Shown: positions 1 to 6,623 of the stretch, piece by piece
Layout of the letters: every line of letters starts with the position of its first letter
How positions within the stretch are numbered: position 1 is the first letter of the stretch
Assembly: GCA_036510575.1 (NCBI GenBank)
Contig: DATCDR010000137.1
Location: 1 to 16,287 of the forward strand
Direction: 5' to 3'
DNA from: DATCDR01 sp036510575
GTDB lineage: Bacteria; Actinomycetota; Acidimicrobiia; Acidimicrobiales; Bog-793
DNA length: 16,287 nucleotides
The notes under the pieces: model-generated
Database searches by the model: none
What the model saw: the letters and a program-made list of their open reading frames with translations, nothing else
Told to the model about the DNA's origin: nothing
Program-made: the position numbers and the translations under genes

Positions 1-13
1 AGAGCTACGAAAC

Positions 14-52
14 GAACAGCGCCCTCGGAGCACATCTCCGGGGGCGCTGTTC
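14..52. terminator. Strong hairpin terminator, probably bidirectional
   Basis: Arms 14-30 and 36-52 pair over 17 bp with one T-G wobble, around the 5-nt loop CACAT. On the minus strand the stem is followed by a T-rich stretch (GTTTCGT), about 40 bp past the stop of the aldo/keto reductase gene, so it should end that transcript. On the plus strand it could also end a gene lying left of the window, although the following TATCTCTATA is not a clean T run. Confidence 0.8.
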
Positions 53-92
53 TATCTCTATAGCGCCCTTGCTCGACGCGAGCTCGAGGTCG

Positions 93-1025
93 TTATTCGA
101 CGGGTGCGAGCCGGTCGACCTCGGCGATCTCGTCAGGCGTGAGTGCCCACCCGGCGGTCGCGGCGTTCGCGGCTGCCTGCGCGCCGGAGGTGGCCCCGGC
201 GATGACCGACGGGATTGCCGGATTGGCGAGCAGCCGTGCGAAGGCAAGTTCGAGGATCGTGTGGCCACGCTCCTCGGCGAACGCGGTCAGGCTTTCTACG
301 ATCTCGTAGTTGCGCTCCGAGAATGCGCTCGCTTGACGCTCCGGCGTCGCCGATGAGAGGCGGCTGCCTTCTGGAAGTGGCTCATTTCGACGGTACTTGC
401 CGGTCAAGAGTCCGTTGTAGAGCGGGAAGAACGGCAGGAACGCCAGGCCGTCAGCTGCGCACGCGGGAATCACGTCGAGGTCGGCTCCCCGCTTTATCAA
501 GCTGTAGTCGTTTTGCACGCTCACGAACTTCGGCTTGCCGGCGCCAACCGCCGCTTCGGCTTCGCGGATCTGCTCGACGGAGAAGTTCGAGCAGCCGATC
601 TCGAGCACCTTGCCTGCCTCAACGAGCTCGCCCATTGCGGCGAGGGTGTCGGCGATCGGAACCGAGGGGTCAGGTCGGTGTAGCTGGAAGAGATCGATGC
701 GGTCGGTGTTCAAGCGGCGAAGGCTGTCTTCGACTGCGCTTCGAATGTAGTCCGGGCTCGCTCCTCCTTCGTGGGCGTCGTCGAGGCGCATGCCGAACTT
801 CGTGGCGATGACTGCTTCGTCCCGGCGTGCTTTCAGCACACGGCCCATGAACTCCTCGCTTTTGGTGCCGCCGTAGACGTCGGCGGTGTCGAAGAAGTTG
901 ATGCCGCTGTCAAGTGCGCTGTTGCAGACCTCGCCGGTCTTGGCCTCGTCGATTCGGCCGCCGAAGTTGTTACAGCCGATGCCGATGACCGAGACCTCTA
1001 GTGATCCGATCTTGCGCTTCTCCAT
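93..1025 (-). CDS. Aldo/keto reductase family oxidoreductase
   Basis: Predicted 310-aa cytoplasmic NAD(P)H-dependent carbonyl reductase with an (alpha/beta)8 barrel. The family's catalytic tetrad is visible: Asp46 and Tyr51 in FFDTADVYGG, Lys76 in VIATKFG, and His116 in DLFQLHRPDP. The C-terminal SVIAGATSG segment matches the cofactor-phosphate-binding loop. An open frame continues upstream to 1373, but the start at 1025 is preferred: GGGAGG lies 4 nt before the ATG, and the protein then begins MEKRKIGSLEVSVIGIG, the usual AKR N-terminus. Length is normal for the family. The substrate cannot be deduced. It is transcribed alone, away from the gene beginning at 1345, and ends before the terminator at 14-52. 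Confidence 0.93.
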   Translation of the reverse strand: MEKRKIGSLEVSVIGIGCNNFGGRIDEAKTGEVCNSALDSGINFFDTADVYGGTKSEEFMGRVLKARRDEAVIATKFGMRLDDAHEGGASPDYIRSAVEDSLRRLNTDRIDLFQLHRPDPSVPIADTLAAMGELVEAGKVLEIGCSNFSVEQIREAEAAVGAGKPKFVSVQNDYSLIKRGADLDVIPACAADGLAFLPFFPLYNGLLTGKYRRNEPLPEGSRLSSATPERQASAFSERNYEIVESLTAFAEERGHTILELAFARLLANPAIPSVIAGATSGAQAAANAATAGWALTPDEIAEVDRLAPVE

Positions 1026-1344
1026 CGTTCCTCCCTCGGTCGATCCGTTCCCGCCGATTGCGCCGCGGCTTTCTCCTGCCGTCGGGACCGCGGAGGTCGC
1101 GTCAGGGCTGGGAGAGTTCGAGAGCTGCGAAGCGTGGTGCGAGTCCGGGTCGGTTGGATGCCTTTTGGTTAGTCTACGGAACAAGTCCGCTCCAAGCGAA
1201 GAGCGAAGCGCACAAGCCCCCGGCCCGCCTCCGCGCGTGGTCAGGCAAGGATAATCTTGGCCCCGAAGAAAGTGCGTTGGCCCAGGCGAGGACGGGGGAT
1301 CGACGATGTTTGGTGGGAGTGCGTTCGGCTCATCGAGGGAACGA
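1026..1344. other. Divergent intergenic region
   Basis: This stretch separates the aldo/keto reductase (minus) from the small CxxC-protein gene (plus). No convincing gene is seen; long open frames here have the biased arginine/proline composition of shadow frames. An AT-richer patch at 1250-1257 (GATAAT within AAGGATAATCTTGG) resembles a -10 element but has no recognisable -35 partner. It probably holds both promoters. Confidence 0.5.
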
Positions 1345-1809
1345 ATGGAGCGCGTGACGGGTCTTCGCCACAAACCAGGCCCCGTTCACTATCCCTACGT
1401 CCGGGCATTGCAACTCGAGTGGCAGGAACTGCCGACAGGTTTTCGTGCTCGTAGCAACGATCCCTACCGTTTCGAGGTGATCTGCGCGGCGTGCGGTGAT
1501 ATCGACGGTCCGCTCGAGTACCAGCCGTACGCGGTACAACAGCTTCGGGGGCCCTATGAAGCGAAGCGCCTCGCGGAAAAGGTCGCCCAGCGGCACCACG
1601 TTGGCTCGACGTTCGGGCAGGGTAAGCGCGGCGGTTCCAAGCGGGATCAGATGAAGTACCTGCTCCCCTTACGGAGCTCACAAGATCGCTCGGACTACGT
1701 TCGCCAGTCTGCCGGTGCTTCATCGGGTGCACCGCGCGACGGCTCGACGTCGTGGCATCAGGTGCTCTGGGTTCGACTACAAGCAGGATGGATCAGGTGG
1801 AAGAAATGA
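1345..1809 (+). CDS. Hypothetical small CxxC protein, coupled to VOC gene
   Basis: 154 aa and not recognised as a named family. The first part looks like a real protein: a basic N-terminus, then YRFEVICAACGD with a single CxxC (Cys47, Cys50), then a helical stretch (RGPYEAKRLAEKVAQRHH). This resembles short actinobacterial proteins with one half of a zinc knuckle. After about residue 88 the sequence becomes rich in Ser/Gly/Arg and less protein-like, so a missed frameshift or degraded tail is possible. ATG 1345 was chosen because GAGGGA lies 4 nt upstream; ATG 1306 is the alternative. The TGA overlaps the next gene's start as ATGA (1806-1809), which suggests translational coupling and supports this frame being used. 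Confidence 0.55.
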   Translation: MERVTGLRHKPGPVHYPYVRALQLEWQELPTGFRARSNDPYRFEVICAACGDIDGPLEYQPYAVQQLRGPYEAKRLAEKVAQRHHVGSTFGQGKRGGSKRDQMKYLLPLRSSQDRSDYVRQSAGASSGAPRDGSTSWHQVLWVRLQAGWIRWKK

Positions 1810-2228
1810 ACGACACGCATCCGAGGTTCCATCTCGCGATCCCAGTCGACGACCTCGACGCGGCCCGCCATTTCTACGGCGGTCTCCTCGGCTGCCCCGA
1901 GGGCAGGTCGGACGACCTATGGGTCGATTGGAACCTGTACGGTCATCAGGTCGTGACGCACCAAGTCGATGGCCGAAGTGACGTCGCATCGAACCCCGTC
2001 GACGGCCACGACGTGCCGGTCCCGCACTTCGGCGTCATCTTGAGCGTGGAGGACTTTCACCAGCTCGCCACGCGACTTCAAACCGCCGAGGTCGCGTTCG
2101 TGATTGAGCCGCACGTCCGTTTCGTCGGCGAGCCGGGTGAGCAGTGGACAATGTTCTTTCTCGATCCGTCCGGCAACCCACTCGAGTTCAAGGCCTTCGC
2201 TGATGATGGCCAGGTCTTCGCGAAGTAG
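1806..2228 (+). CDS. VOC (glyoxalase/dioxygenase fold) protein
   Basis: 140 aa with the vicinal-oxygen-chelate fold, a beta-alpha-beta-beta-beta module pair that usually binds one divalent metal in a dimer. Visible hallmarks are His9 in FHLAIPV, the VDDLDAARHFY helix start, the YGHQVVTHQV motif common in this branch, His74 in PHFGVIL, and Glu127 in the terminal FFLDPSGNPLEFKAF motif. His9, His74 and Glu127 are the expected metal ligands. ATG 1806 overlaps the upstream stop and has AGGTGG just before it. An upstream in-frame start exists at 1752 but would add a non-conserved leader. The family includes glyoxalases, extradiol dioxygenases and drug-binding proteins; the specific reaction is unknown. 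Confidence 0.88.
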   Translation: MNDTHPRFHLAIPVDDLDAARHFYGGLLGCPEGRSDDLWVDWNLYGHQVVTHQVDGRSDVASNPVDGHDVPVPHFGVILSVEDFHQLATRLQTAEVAFVIEPHVRFVGEPGEQWTMFFLDPSGNPLEFKAFADDGQVFAK

Positions 2229-2429
2229 CGAACGCCGTGGCGTCGGCGGGCACGATCGGGGACCGATAAACGGTGCGTCCACATCGCGTTGAACAGGTTC
2301 TCCAACTCGGGCTGCGCTGCAGGCTAGAGAGTCAGGCGCATTAACCGGTACCAGGGGTCCGACTCTCCGTTCGTATCGCCAATCGGTGATTAGCATCCTC
2401 ACGGCGAGCGAACGCGCCGAGGGGGACCC

Positions 2430-3590
2430 ATGCCAAGACTGTTGTTGACCGTTGATGATTTCCGCCTGCTTGCCAGGCGCCGCCTGCCGCGTGTTGCCTT
2501 CGATTTCATCGACGGGGGCTCACAATCGGAACGAACGATGCGACAAAACGTCGCAGCCTTCGACGAGGTCGTGTTGCGTCCAAAGATGGCTACGCAGGTC
2601 GGCATTCCTGACCTGCGGACGAATGTTCTCGGCTTCGATCTCTCGATGCCGGTGATGCTCGGCCCCTGCGGTATGGCTCGCGTCGTCAATCCGCTCGGCG
2701 ACCTTGCCGCGGTTCGAGCAGCAGGAACTGCACAGACCCTCTTCACGCTGACGACGATGTCGGGCCATTCGATCGAGGAAATCTCCGAGGCGGCGACCGG
2801 ACCGATCTGGTACCAGGTCTACAACGTCGGTGGTCGCGACCGAGTCGAGAGCGCGCTCGAGCGGGCTGCTAAGGCGGGTTTCGGAGCACTCGCGGTCACG
2901 ATCGACACGCAGGTGAGTGCTGGACGACTACGTGACGCGAGGAACGGTGTCGTCCCCTTGCTTGGTCCGAACAAGTTCAAGGCCCTTCCCTACGTCCCGC
3001 AACTACTAAAGAACCCACTGTGGATGATGCGCCGCGTCTCAGATGGTTTGATCCCGCGCCTGCCGAACGTCATTCGCCCGGATGGGACCAAGGAGTATCT
3101 CTTTAAGCACATTCGACCCAACTCGGTCACCTGGGCGGATCTCGCCTGGATCCGAGACGGCTGGGACGGCCCGATCTTGGTAAAGGGCGTCATGAGCGGC
3201 GACGACGCGAGGCGGGCCGTCGATGCGGGCGTCGACGGAATGATCGTCTCCAACCATGGCGGGCGACAGCTCGACGGCGTGGACGCGACCTTGCGGGTGC
3301 TCCCCGAGGTGGTCGCCGCTGTGGGTGAGCAATGTGTCGTCCTCCTCGATGGAGGCATTCGCCGGGGCAACGACGTCATCAAGGCCGTAAGCCTCGGTGC
3401 GAAGGCCGTGCTGATCGGCCGGCCTTGGATGTACGCACTTGCCGGCGCGGGCCAGGAAGGAATCGAGCAGCTGCTTGAGAACTTCCGCAAGGAACTCATT
3501 TCTGACATGCAGCTCATGGGCGTTGGATCGATCGCGGAGTTGAATGCTTCGTCGGTGAGAGTGAACGGGGCGTGGGGTGCCGGTATCTAA
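2430..3590 (+). CDS. FMN-dependent alpha-hydroxy-acid dehydrogenase/oxidase
   Basis: 386 aa, a full-length TIM-barrel flavoenzyme of the glycolate oxidase / L-lactate dehydrogenase family that oxidises L-2-hydroxy acids to 2-oxo acids. Expected FMN and active-site residues are seen: Gln129 and Tyr131 (WYQVY), Asp159 (TIDT), Lys252 (LVKGV), the catalytic base His276 with Arg279 in SNHGGRQLD, and the FMN phosphate region LLDGGIRRG then LIGRPW. The first substrate-binding tyrosine of the family (Tyr24 in spinach glycolate oxidase) is Phe26 here, in FDFIDGG. The glycolate oxidase Trp108 position aligns with Met110. GAGGGGG sits 4 nt before the ATG. The substrate is uncertain: lactate, mandelate-like acids, or a peptide-linked role as in MftD are all possible. 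Confidence 0.92.
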   Translation: MPRLLLTVDDFRLLARRRLPRVAFDFIDGGSQSERTMRQNVAAFDEVVLRPKMATQVGIPDLRTNVLGFDLSMPVMLGPCGMARVVNPLGDLAAVRAAGTAQTLFTLTTMSGHSIEEISEAATGPIWYQVYNVGGRDRVESALERAAKAGFGALAVTIDTQVSAGRLRDARNGVVPLLGPNKFKALPYVPQLLKNPLWMMRRVSDGLIPRLPNVIRPDGTKEYLFKHIRPNSVTWADLAWIRDGWDGPILVKGVMSGDDARRAVDAGVDGMIVSNHGGRQLDGVDATLRVLPEVVAAVGEQCVVLLDGGIRRGNDVIKAVSLGAKAVLIGRPWMYALAGAGQEGIEQLLENFRKELISDMQLMGVGSIAELNASSVRVNGAWGAGI

Positions 3591-3617
3591 AGCGGCGCTC
3601 CGGATCCCAGCGGATCG

Positions 3618-3635
3618 CGGGTAGTGCAATACCCG
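3618..3635 (+). terminator. Weak hairpin after hydroxy-acid dehydrogenase
   Basis: CGGGTA (3618-3623) pairs with TACCCG (3630-3635) around the 6-nt loop GTGCAA. It lies 28 nt after the stop codon. There is no T run, so it is a weak candidate. Confidence 0.3.
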
Positions 3636-3677
3636 GCGAGTGTGCGGTCCAACTCTAGCGTACATCTCAACCATCAG

Positions 3678-3706
3678 TTGTTCGGCTCTAGTAGGAGCTG
3701 TACACT
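3678..3706 (+). promoter_or_regulatory. Candidate promoter of the toxin-antitoxin operon
   Basis: TTGTTC (3678-3683) and TACACT (3701-3706) are separated by exactly 17 bp. Seven bases past the -10 element is the A of the ATG at 3713, so the transcript could be leaderless, a common arrangement in actinobacteria. Each hexamer only partly matches consensus. Confidence 0.45.
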
Positions 3707-3713
3707 TTGTACA
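3699..3713 (+). promoter_or_regulatory. Paired TGTACA operator of the Phd/YefM antitoxin
   Basis: Two copies of the palindromic hexamer TGTACA occur at 3699-3704 and 3708-3713, separated by CTT. TGTACA is the established core recognised by YefM at the E. coli yefM-yoeB operator. Here the copies are 9 bp apart centre to centre. They overlap the proposed -10 element, and the second copy ends on the A of the antitoxin ATG. Autorepression by the antitoxin or the antitoxin-toxin complex is the natural inference. Confidence 0.75.
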
Positions 3714-3988
3714 TGCCGCCTATTCCATCTCTCACCGTCTCCGAGGCCCGCCAGCAGTTGGCGTCGATCATCGACCGTGCCCGCGACGAGCACACGCCGG
3801 TCTACGTGTCGCGTCGAGGTCGACGCGTCGCGGCCGTCATTGACGCCGACGACCTCGACGCCATCATCGAGATGGCCGAGGACATGGCGGACATTCGCGC
3901 TGCCGAGGCCGCCCGTGCCGAAATGAAAGCGACAGGGGAGACCCCGATTCCCTGGGAGCAGGTCAAAGCTGATCTCGGCCTTGTTTAG
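3713..3988 (+). CDS. Type II antitoxin, Phd/YefM family
   Basis: 91 aa. The N-terminal DNA-binding domain begins PSLTVSEARQQLASIIDRARDEHTPVYVSRRGRRVAAVIDADDLDAI, the classic Phd/YefM pattern (S-AR-L--I---A). The acidic and helical C-terminus ending TPIPWEQVKADLGL is the toxin-binding tail typical of RelE partners. It should neutralise the downstream toxin and repress the operon. Start choice: ATG 3713 fits a leaderless transcript. A TTG at 3707, 9 nt after AGGAG (3693-3697), would add only two residues and cannot be excluded. The toxin gene begins 12 nt after the stop. Confidence 0.93.
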   Translation: MPPIPSLTVSEARQQLASIIDRARDEHTPVYVSRRGRRVAAVIDADDLDAIIEMAEDMADIRAAEAARAEMKATGETPIPWEQVKADLGLV

Positions 3989-4000
3989 CCTGCAACAGCA

Positions 4001-4261
4001 GTGGCCTACCGCGTCTCGCTCGCGCCGTCGGCCGCGCGCGAACTTCGCAAGTTCGACCCCGACGTGCGGCGGCGCATCCAGGCGGCCCTCGACCTGCTCG
4101 CGACCGAGCCTCGACCGCCGGCTGCAACCCGGCTCGTCGGTGGCTCAGGGGAGTGGAGGGTCCGAACCGGCAACTACCGCATCGTGTACGAGATCAACGA
4201 CGACCAGCTTCTCGTCCTGGTCTTCCGCATGGCGCATCGCCGCGAGGTCTATGACCGGTGA
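4001..4261 (+). CDS. Type II toxin, RelE/ParE superfamily
   Basis: 86 aa, usual RelE size. The fold is recognised from YRVSLAPSAARELRKFDPDVRRRI, the linker and strand GSGEWRVRTGNYRIVYEI, and the terminal VFRMAHRREVY. Conserved basic and aromatic residues Arg53, Arg55, Tyr59, Arg60, Arg76, His79, Arg80, Arg81 and Tyr84 match those of ribosome-dependent mRNA interferases of the RelE/YoeB type, so cleavage of mRNA on the ribosome is likely; this is family knowledge rather than proof. It starts with GTG, 12 nt after the antitoxin stop, without an obvious Shine-Dalgarno sequence. That fits lower synthesis of toxin than of antitoxin. The gene looks intact. Confidence 0.93.
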   Translation: MAYRVSLAPSAARELRKFDPDVRRRIQAALDLLATEPRPPAATRLVGGSGEWRVRTGNYRIVYEINDDQLLVLVFRMAHRREVYDR

Positions 4262-4376
4262 GAACGCTGTGTACGCCATCCAGACCCCGCTCAAATCCGA
4301 AGTGTCTCTAAAGCTCGAGGGGCCATCGAATGACGGACGGCAGTCGGCAAGCAGAGAAAATACCCAACGATGTGCA

Positions 4377-4396
4377 GCGGGAGTTCCGAGTCCCGC
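4377..4396 (+). terminator. Perfect 6-bp hairpin downstream of the toxin-antitoxin operon
   Basis: GCGGGA (4377-4382) pairs with TCCCGC (4391-4396) around GTTCCGAG. It has a superficial look of a tRNA T-arm, but the loop is 8 nt and the rest of a tRNA is missing. There is no T run, so the terminator role is uncertain. Confidence 0.3.
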
Positions 4397-4430
4397 TAGA
4401 ACCCCAGCAGAAGCATTTAGCGAATCATTC

Positions 4431-4585
4431 GTGAGATCTGATCGCTGCGGGTGGTCGCAAGAACTTCGGCGGCGAGACCACGCCCGTTAGTCAACGTAGG
4501 TAAACCTCGTGAGCTCTGATCGCCGGGGGTGGTCGGAAGAACTTCGGCGGCGACATCGGGCCCGCTAGCCAACGTAGTTAAGCAT
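4431..4585. repeat. Two tandem imperfect 78-bp direct repeats
   Basis: Copy 1 starts at 4431 (GTGAGATCTGATCGC) and copy 2 at 4509 (GTGAGCTCTGATCGC). Over the first 70 bases they differ at about 10 positions and then diverge. Both keep the 15-base core GAACTTCGGCGGCGA and the end AGxCAACGTAG. Each copy has a 19-codon open stretch from GTG to TAG (VRSDRCGWSQELRRR... and VSSDRRGWSEELRRR...), but the substitutions are mostly non-synonymous, so coding is doubtful. Confidence 0.85.
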
Positions 4586-4590
4586 TCCGA

Positions 4591-4911
4591 TCAACGCTTC
4601 GAGATAGTCACGGCGGTGCCGTAGGCGCAGATCTCTGTCCAGTTCCCGCCCATCTCGGAGGTGTCAAAACGCATCGCCAGTACGGCGTTGCCGCCCCGTG
4701 CCTCCGCCTCGGCGACCATGCGGTCGATGACCTCTTGTCTGCTCGTCACGAGATTCTTCGTCATCCCTCGCAACTCGCCGCCGACGATCGACTTGAACCC
4801 CGCCCCGAGTTGCGAGCCAATGTTGCGGCTCCGCACGGTCAGGCCGAACACCTCTCCGAGTACCTCGACGACGTCGTAGCCCGGCACGTCGTTCATCGTG
4901 GAGATCATCAT
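4591..4911 (-). CDS. YbjQ family (UPF0145) protein
   Basis: 106 aa, the standard length of the YbjQ/DUF74 family, small proteins that form pentameric rings and are sometimes annotated as heavy-metal-binding. Diagnostic segments are VVEVLGEVFGLTVRSRNIG near the N-terminus, the GGELRGMTKNLVTSRQEVIDRMVAEAEARGGNAVLAMRFDTSEMG centre, and the terminal TEICAYGTAV. The start at 4911 has GGGAGG (4917-4922) five bases upstream. A second ATG directly follows, so the first or second could be used. The gene is divergent from the VOC gene at 5080. The biological role of the family is not settled. Confidence 0.92.
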   Translation of the reverse strand: MMISTMNDVPGYDVVEVLGEVFGLTVRSRNIGSQLGAGFKSIVGGELRGMTKNLVTSRQEVIDRMVAEAEARGGNAVLAMRFDTSEMGGNWTEICAYGTAVTISKR

Positions 4912-5022
4912 GGCCGCCTCCCATGGGCGCTATCTGGAGCACTTGCGTAACGATGATGAGTCTTCCAGTTGTGCATGCAGTGATGGGTCATCTCGCCCAA
5001 GTCGGTCAGCGCGGATCATTTT

Positions 5023-5038
5023 TGCCACTCTCTTGGCA
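5023..5038. promoter_or_regulatory. Possible operator TGCCA-N6-TGGCA
   Basis: A 5+5 bp inverted repeat lies in the divergent gap between the YbjQ gene and the VOC gene, 42 bp before the latter's ATG. The evidence is symmetry and position only. Confidence 0.25.
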
Positions 5039-5079
5039 TTGAGGTCCCTAAGCTGCGATGCAGGGGAAGGGGAGGACGT

Positions 5080-5493
5080 ATGACTGCCAAATTGCAGGTG
5101 AGTGGAATCAATCATGTCGTGTTGCACGTCGCTGATGCACAGCGCTCGAAGCGCTTCTATATGGAGGTGCTCGGGTTCGAAGAGCGCTCGACAGGCACCG
5201 GGGCGATGAATCCGCGGATGGTCTTCCTCCGCTGTGGCAACCAGGGCCTCGATCTCTTCCAGCGTGACGGCGACGTCCATGGCGGCCAGGAGATGAACCA
5301 CATGGCACTGAACATCGATGGAGGCGACCTCGACAGCGTCGTCGATGAGATGACGCAGTTGGAGGTGGTCATTGCCGAGCGGACGAAGCGGGGTTCGGTG
5401 ATGATTCTCGACCCGGACGGGCACCAGATCGAGTTGCTGCCGATCGAGGCCTGGGAACGGTCCCGGGAGCGCGCCCAACAAGTCTCGAACTAA
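5080..5493 (+). CDS. VOC (glyoxalase/bleomycin-resistance fold) protein
   Basis: 137 aa. The beta-alpha-beta-beta-beta pattern is clear: INHVVLHVADAQRSKRFYMEVLGF at the N-terminus, then NHMALNI, then VMILDPDGHQIELLP near the end. Expected metal ligands are His12, His74 and Glu118. This protein is more glyoxalase-like than the one at 1806, with the FYMEVLGFEER and DPDGHQIEL signatures. GGGGAGG lies 4 nt before ATG 5080. It has no close co-directional partner. The substrate is unknown; metal-dependent lyase, dioxygenase or binding roles are all possible in this superfamily. Confidence 0.92.
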   Translation: MTAKLQVSGINHVVLHVADAQRSKRFYMEVLGFEERSTGTGAMNPRMVFLRCGNQGLDLFQRDGDVHGGQEMNHMALNIDGGDLDSVVDEMTQLEVVIAERTKRGSVMILDPDGHQIELLPIEAWERSRERAQQVSN

Positions 5494-5771
5494 ACCTCTC
5501 GGGCCTCGCACTACTCAGGCGAGACCGGCAAGTCGCTGTTAGCGAAGTGACCCTCGGTGTCTGATCGTCGCTTGGAACTCGCCGTCTCGCATGCAGCATT
5601 CGCCTTCGGCTGCGAAGCGAAGGTTGCTGCCAATCGGCACGTCGCCGACACATGGATGCCGAAAATGGCTGGCGGTACGATGTAGCTGCCCTCTTGGTGA
5701 GCGGTTCCGAGAGGGGCTCAGGTAGGGGAGTGCGGCAACCTCGCGATCCAATACGTACGAAGGGGGACGAC

Positions 5772-6437
5772 GTGGGTGAGAACGGCGCTGGCCTGGTGTT
5801 CGGGATGATTCAAACTCCGGAGCGTCCTGAAGACGAGGCGGATCTCAACCGCTGGTACGACGAGGAGCACCTCGCGGAACAACTTGCGTGTCCGGGCGTT
5901 CTAAGCGCCCGGCGCTTCGTTGCCATCGCCGGCGAGCCGAAGTACCTCGCTACCTATGACCTCGAGAGTCCAGCCGTGCTCGAAAGCCCCGAGTACCGGC
6001 GCATAGCGGAGTCGCCGACAGCCTGGACGACCCACATCCACAGCTATGCCACCATCGGGCGCCACAACGTCTACCGAGAGATCACGCCTGCTTCGCTTGA
6101 ACCGAAGCCTGGCGGACCGACGGGGAGCGGACTGTTCATCCAGATGCTCGACGTCGATCCCGAACACGAGGACGAACTAAACGAGTGGTCCAACACCGAG
6201 CACCTGCCCGATCGGCTCTCGCTTCCTGGGTTTCTCCGCGCCCGTCGCTTCGTCGCGACCGTAGGAGATCCGAAGTACCTCGTGATCTACGACCTCGAGA
6301 GTCCAGATGCCCTCTCGACTCCGGAGTACAAGGAGATGCAGGGGTCACCGTCTGAGCGGACCAAGCGTATGGTCGCGGTTGCGCAGAACCTCGTCCGCAT
6401 GACCTACAACGACATCACACCGAAGTTGGACAGCTGA
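5772..6437 (+). CDS. Tandem ferredoxin-like (dimeric alpha-beta barrel) protein, DUF4286-like
   Basis: 221 aa made of two homologous halves, about residues 7-106 and 118-217. The repeat period is 111 codons. Compare RWYDEEHLAEQLACPGVLSARRF with EWSNTEHLPDRLSLPGFLRARRF, and PKYLATYDLESPAVLESPEY with PKYLVIYDLESPDALSTPEY. The WYDEEHL...PG...ARRF pattern is that of the DUF4286 / EthD-like dimeric alpha-beta barrel group, so this gene encodes an internal pseudo-dimer. The start is GTG 5772, five bases after AGGGGG; an in-frame ATG at 5652 would add a compositionally odd 40-residue leader. Substrate unknown; such folds often serve in degradation of organic compounds. Confidence 0.85.
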   Translation: MGENGAGLVFGMIQTPERPEDEADLNRWYDEEHLAEQLACPGVLSARRFVAIAGEPKYLATYDLESPAVLESPEYRRIAESPTAWTTHIHSYATIGRHNVYREITPASLEPKPGGPTGSGLFIQMLDVDPEHEDELNEWSNTEHLPDRLSLPGFLRARRFVATVGDPKYLVIYDLESPDALSTPEYKEMQGSPSERTKRMVAVAQNLVRMTYNDITPKLDS

Positions 6438-6465
6438 GGGCTCGGCCGGACAACTCACGGCATCG

Positions 6466-6506
6466 AGCTCGGCGCGGCTGAGTAGCGACCATGGTGTGGC
6501 CGAGCT
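6466..6506. terminator. Inverted repeat between convergent genes
   Basis: AGCTCGGC (6466-6473) and GCCGAGCT (6499-6506) are perfect complements around 25 bases. They lie between the convergent genes ending at 6437 and 6624. The loop is long and there is no T run, so the terminator role is tentative. Confidence 0.3.
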
Positions 6507-6623
6507 ATCACCTCCCCAAAAAGTGGCAGCGCAGCGCGTTCCGGGCGCCATAGCGCGTCGCGCCGGGGGCCGAATCGGAGGTCCTTCTACGTGAGCGCAT
6601 TGGCAGCGCAGCTGCTTGTTGCG

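Larger units (their letters stand above)
4262..4590. other. Intergenic region between toxin and ybjQ-like gene
   Basis: No gene is supported. It contains the hairpin at 4377-4396 and the tandem 78-bp repeat at 4431-4585. The repeat has no recognised similarity. Confidence 0.6.

Noticed and set aside
2261..2270. ACCGATAA, close to the sigma-28 -10 element GCCGATAA.
   Set aside because: No TAAA-type -35 at the right distance, and it lies just after a gene end rather than in a clear promoter.
4377..4410. GCGGGAGTTCCGAGTCCCGC looks like a tRNA T-arm followed by CCCCA, as in an integration scar.
   Set aside because: The loop is one base too long and lacks the normal TTCGA spacing, and no acceptor or anticodon arm is present.
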